A stretch of 64,000 nucleotides of DNA from Cytophagales bacterium (GTDB taxonomy: Bacteria > Bacteroidota > Bacteroidia > Cytophagales > Thermoflexibacteraceae): positions 1 through 64,000 of the forward strand of contig REAZ01000021.1 in assembly GCA_004294445.1 (NCBI GenBank), given 5' to 3'. A program made the position numbers and the translations under genes. Below the pieces are notes generated by a model. That model searched no databases and was not told the origin of the DNA. It saw only the letters and a list, made by a program, of their open reading frames with translations. The stretch's first letter is position 1. The number at the start of each line of letters is the position of its first letter. Shown here in pieces: positions 62,032 to 64,000 of the stretch.

Positions 62032-62894
62032 TTTACACGATACAAAATGATAAATTACGCCTTGCTGTAAAAAATACGGGGGCTGAAATGACAAGCCTCT
62101 ATAATATTAAGCAGCAGTTGGAATATCTTTGGCAAGGCAATCCAAGCATTTGGAACGGGCAAGCCTACAACCTTTTTCCTGTAGTTTGTGCATTGGCAAA
62201 CGACCAATTTGCGCACAATGGCAAAACTTATACCCTTCAAAAGCATGGTTTTGCAAGAAAAATGGAATTTGAATTGGTAGAACAGACAGCAGAAAGTTTG
62301 ACTTTGCTGCTTTCCGAAACACCTCAAACACTCGCGCAGTACCCTTTTGAGTTTCGCTTGCTTATTACCTATCGTTTAGAGGAAAATAAAATTTTCCATA
62401 GCTTTCGGGTAGAAAATACAAACAAAGAAACCATGTATTTCTCGGTAGGAGGGCATCCCGCCTTCAATTTGGCTGTTTTTGAGGGAGAAACCATCGAGGA
62501 TTATTATCTGGAATTTGAAAAAAACGAAACATTAAGCAGATTAGTAGATAAAACGGGTTTTTTGAAAGACCACGATTTGTACTTAGCTAATGAAAAAATA
62601 ATACCTATCAAAGCAGATACTTTCAAAGACGATGCGTTAGTTTTTGGCGATTTGAAGTCCGAAAATATATTTATCAAAAATAAAAAAGGTAATTATCAGG
62701 TAAAAGTTAATATCGGCGAATTTCCGTATTTGGGCTTGTGGGCAAAAGAAAATGCACCTTATGTCTGTATAGAGCCTTGGCAAGGCATTCCTGATGCCCC
62801 CGAAGGCTACGCAGCTATGAGCATGAAAAAAGGAATTGTGAGCCTTGCGGCAGGTGAGGCTTGGGAAAAGAAATTTGTAATTGAGATTTTTTAA
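62028..62894 (+). CDS. Aldose 1-epimerase family protein
   Basis: A 288-aa galactose-mutarotase-like protein of the YihR/LacX type. Features: RLAVKNTGAEMTSLYNIKQQ, YLWQGNPSIWNGQAYNLFPV, a catalytic His in VGGHPAFNLAVF and a C-terminal ICIEPWQGIPD-like segment (VCIEPWQGIPDA). It interconverts sugar anomers. The ATG overlaps the kinase stop (ATGA), so the two are probably translated together, an uncommon pairing. Confidence 0.9.
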   Translation: MIYTIQNDKLRLAVKNTGAEMTSLYNIKQQLEYLWQGNPSIWNGQAYNLFPVVCALANDQFAHNGKTYTLQKHGFARKMEFELVEQTAESLTLLLSETPQTLAQYPFEFRLLITYRLEENKIFHSFRVENTNKETMYFSVGGHPAFNLAVFEGETIEDYYLEFEKNETLSRLVDKTGFLKDHDLYLANEKIIPIKADTFKDDALVFGDLKSENIFIKNKKGNYQVKVNIGEFPYLGLWAKENAPYVCIEPWQGIPDAPEGYAAMSMKKGIVSLAAGEAWEKKFVIEIF

Positions 62895-62992
62895 CACATT
62901 ATTTTGAGCAAAATACTTCTTTTCAGTGTTTATTTGTAAAACCATCGGCTCAGGCTTATAATAACTGGAAAATATCTAATTAAAATAACATA

Positions 62993-63430
62993 ATGAAAAA
63001 AATTATTCTTGTCTTTTGTTTGGCTTTATTGGCTGATTTGCAGTCTTTTGCTCAAGACCTTACTTGGAAAATTTTGGCTGACGTAAGTTGGGAACGCAAA
63101 TACAATAAAGAATATGATGAGCATATCAACTACCCAAAATTTGGGGCAAAAGTGCAGCCTTATGAAGGCAAGGAAGTAGTAATCAAAGGATATTTGCTCC
63201 CTGTAGAGGTCGAAGGTGATTATATTGTGATTTCAGCTTTTCCATATCAAAGTTGCTTTTTTTGCGGCGGTGCGGGCGTAGAGTCGGTCATGGAAGTCTA
63301 TCTGAAAAAGAAAAAGACCGTCAAAGCAATGCAAATCAAGCTCAAAGGAAAGCTAAAACTCAATGTCAATGACGTAAATCATTTGGTTTACCTGCTCAAA
63401 GATGCCGAAATTATAGAGGAAATCAACTAA
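62993..63430 (+). CDS. Exported DUF3299-like protein
   Basis: A 145-aa protein with a signal peptide (about 1-20, ending SFAQ). The mature part has GKEVVIKGYLLPVEVEGDYI and a Cys pair in QSCFFCGGAGVES, which resembles DUF3299 domains but with CFFC rather than the usual single Cys. The function is unknown; the CxxC could be redox-active or bind metal. It lies 4 nt before pdxH. Confidence 0.72.
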   Translation: MKKIILVFCLALLADLQSFAQDLTWKILADVSWERKYNKEYDEHINYPKFGAKVQPYEGKEVVIKGYLLPVEVEGDYIVISAFPYQSCFFCGGAGVESVMEVYLKKKKTVKAMQIKLKGKLKLNVNDVNHLVYLLKDAEIIEEIN

Positions 63431-63434
63431 TTCT

Positions 63435-64000
63435 ATGAATACAGACATTGCCGCTATTCGCAAAGAATATTCCTTAGAAAAATTAGAGGTAAGTAGCGTA
63501 AAAACCAATCCGATGGAGCAGTTTCAAGATTGGTTTTCCAAAGCCCTTAGTTCGCAAATCTTAGAACCAACCGCGATGCACTTAGCTACAGTAGGGGATG
63601 GGGGCAAGCCTTCGGGCAGGATAGTATTGCTCAAGGGTATTGATAGTGGCTTTTTGTTTTTTACCAATTATGAAAGTAGAAAAGGCAGAGAGATAGAAAA
63701 TAATCCATTTGCCTCACTCACTTTCTTTTGGGCAGAGTTGGAAAGGCAAGTACGCATTGAGGGAAAAATAGAAAAAATAAGTGCGGAAGATTCTGATGCC
63801 TATTTCCAAAGCCGCCCTAAAGGCAGCCAAATAGGGGCTATAGCTTCGGTACAGAGCCAAGTAATAGAAAGCAGGGAAGTGTTGGAGCAAAAAATGCAAA
63901 CATTATCAACAAAGTACGAAAACGAATTGCCGCCAAGACCTCTGCATTGGGGCGGTTATCGCCTTTTGCCAGAAGTAATTGAATTTTGGCAAGGACGACA
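63435..64000 (+). CDS. pdxH: Pyridoxamine 5'-phosphate oxidase (3' end beyond window)
   Basis: The gene starts at 63435 (MNTDIAAIRKEYSLEKLEV) and is open to the window edge, 188 full codons. FMN-site elements are GRIVLLKGIDSGFLFFTNYE, SRKGREIENNPFA and SLTFFWAELERQVRIEG; the window ends in EFWQGR, just before the usual C-terminal 'RLHDR' block. About 20-25 residues are missing. The enzyme oxidises pyridoxine or pyridoxamine phosphate to PLP. It follows the DUF3299-like gene by 4 nt and is probably co-transcribed. Confidence 0.93.
   Translation, partial: MNTDIAAIRKEYSLEKLEVSSVKTNPMEQFQDWFSKALSSQILEPTAMHLATVGDGGKPSGRIVLLKGIDSGFLFFTNYESRKGREIENNPFASLTFFWAELERQVRIEGKIEKISAEDSDAYFQSRPKGSQIGAIASVQSQVIESREVLEQKMQTLSTKYENELPPRPLHWGGYRLLPEVIEFWQGR

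Overview
The window looks like a chromosomal segment of a low-GC Bacteroidota bacterium, probably of the Cytophagales type. The evidence is a gliding-motility gene (gldC), a PorW/SprE-like type IX secretion/gliding lipoprotein, a SusC-like outer-membrane barrel, few Shine-Dalgarno sequences, and the Bacteroidota -7 promoter element TAnnTTTG in front of many genes. No phage, insertion sequence, rRNA, tRNA or CRISPR array was found. Most of the window is housekeeping sequence broken by small accessory patches.

Region by region. 0-7.7 kb: an outer-membrane beta-barrel protein, then a very large fused ThuA / PQQ-type sugar dehydrogenase / PKD / cytochrome c protein. The latter diverges from a Nudix-like (NrtR/AraR-type) regulator, with a perfect 12-bp inverted repeat between them. 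7.7-11.8 kb: a stand-alone type IIG restriction-modification enzyme and a probable broken GIY-YIG (T5orf172-like) gene. 11.8-18.9 kb: csaA-phyH, a NYN-nuclease/cold-shock fusion, a PorW/SprE-like lipoprotein, an Rpn-family nuclease and a DEAD-box helicase. 19-27 kb: a GMC oxidoreductase / subunit III / GMC oxidoreductase cluster made by duplication, then an rpoN-lipoprotein-ABC permease operon. 27-34.5 kb: a DUF1684 protein, an accessory patch (28.1-31.45 kb), a transglutaminase-like protein and a penicillin acylase family enzyme. 34.5-48.5 kb: amino-acid/ethanolamine permease, GNAT, sbcC, osmC-gldC, two paralogous coiled-coil proteins, an unknown gene pair, pdhA, a SPOR lipoprotein, a type III polyketide synthase, a Cys-rich DUF2934-like protein and the NAD(P)HX repair enzyme. 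48.6-64 kb: rpsA, a TPR protein, cytochrome oxidase subunit III, cutC, a degenerate ABC/SMC-like ATPase, pyrE, a sarcosine-oxidase-like flavoprotein, a Smr-selD-aminopeptidase run, a DsrE protein, a histidine kinase overlapping an aldose epimerase, a DUF3299-like protein, and a pdxH gene that runs off the right edge.

The most unusual structure is the patch at 28.1-31.45 kb. Four blocks of the same short palindromic repeat (five cores, all in + orientation) alternate with gene modules: a 137-aa unknown protein, a VapBC-type toxin-antitoxin pair, and a PIN-domain protein with a C-terminal RxxxxH (HEPN-like) motif. Two 101-nt copies about 92% identical bracket the toxin-antitoxin pair exactly. 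To the right, a 31-nt copy of the 3' end of the acylase gene lies exactly 1,000 nt from the original, so the transglutaminase gene is also flanked by a direct repeat. This resembles a repeat-separated cassette array, but no integrase or canonical attC site is visible here.
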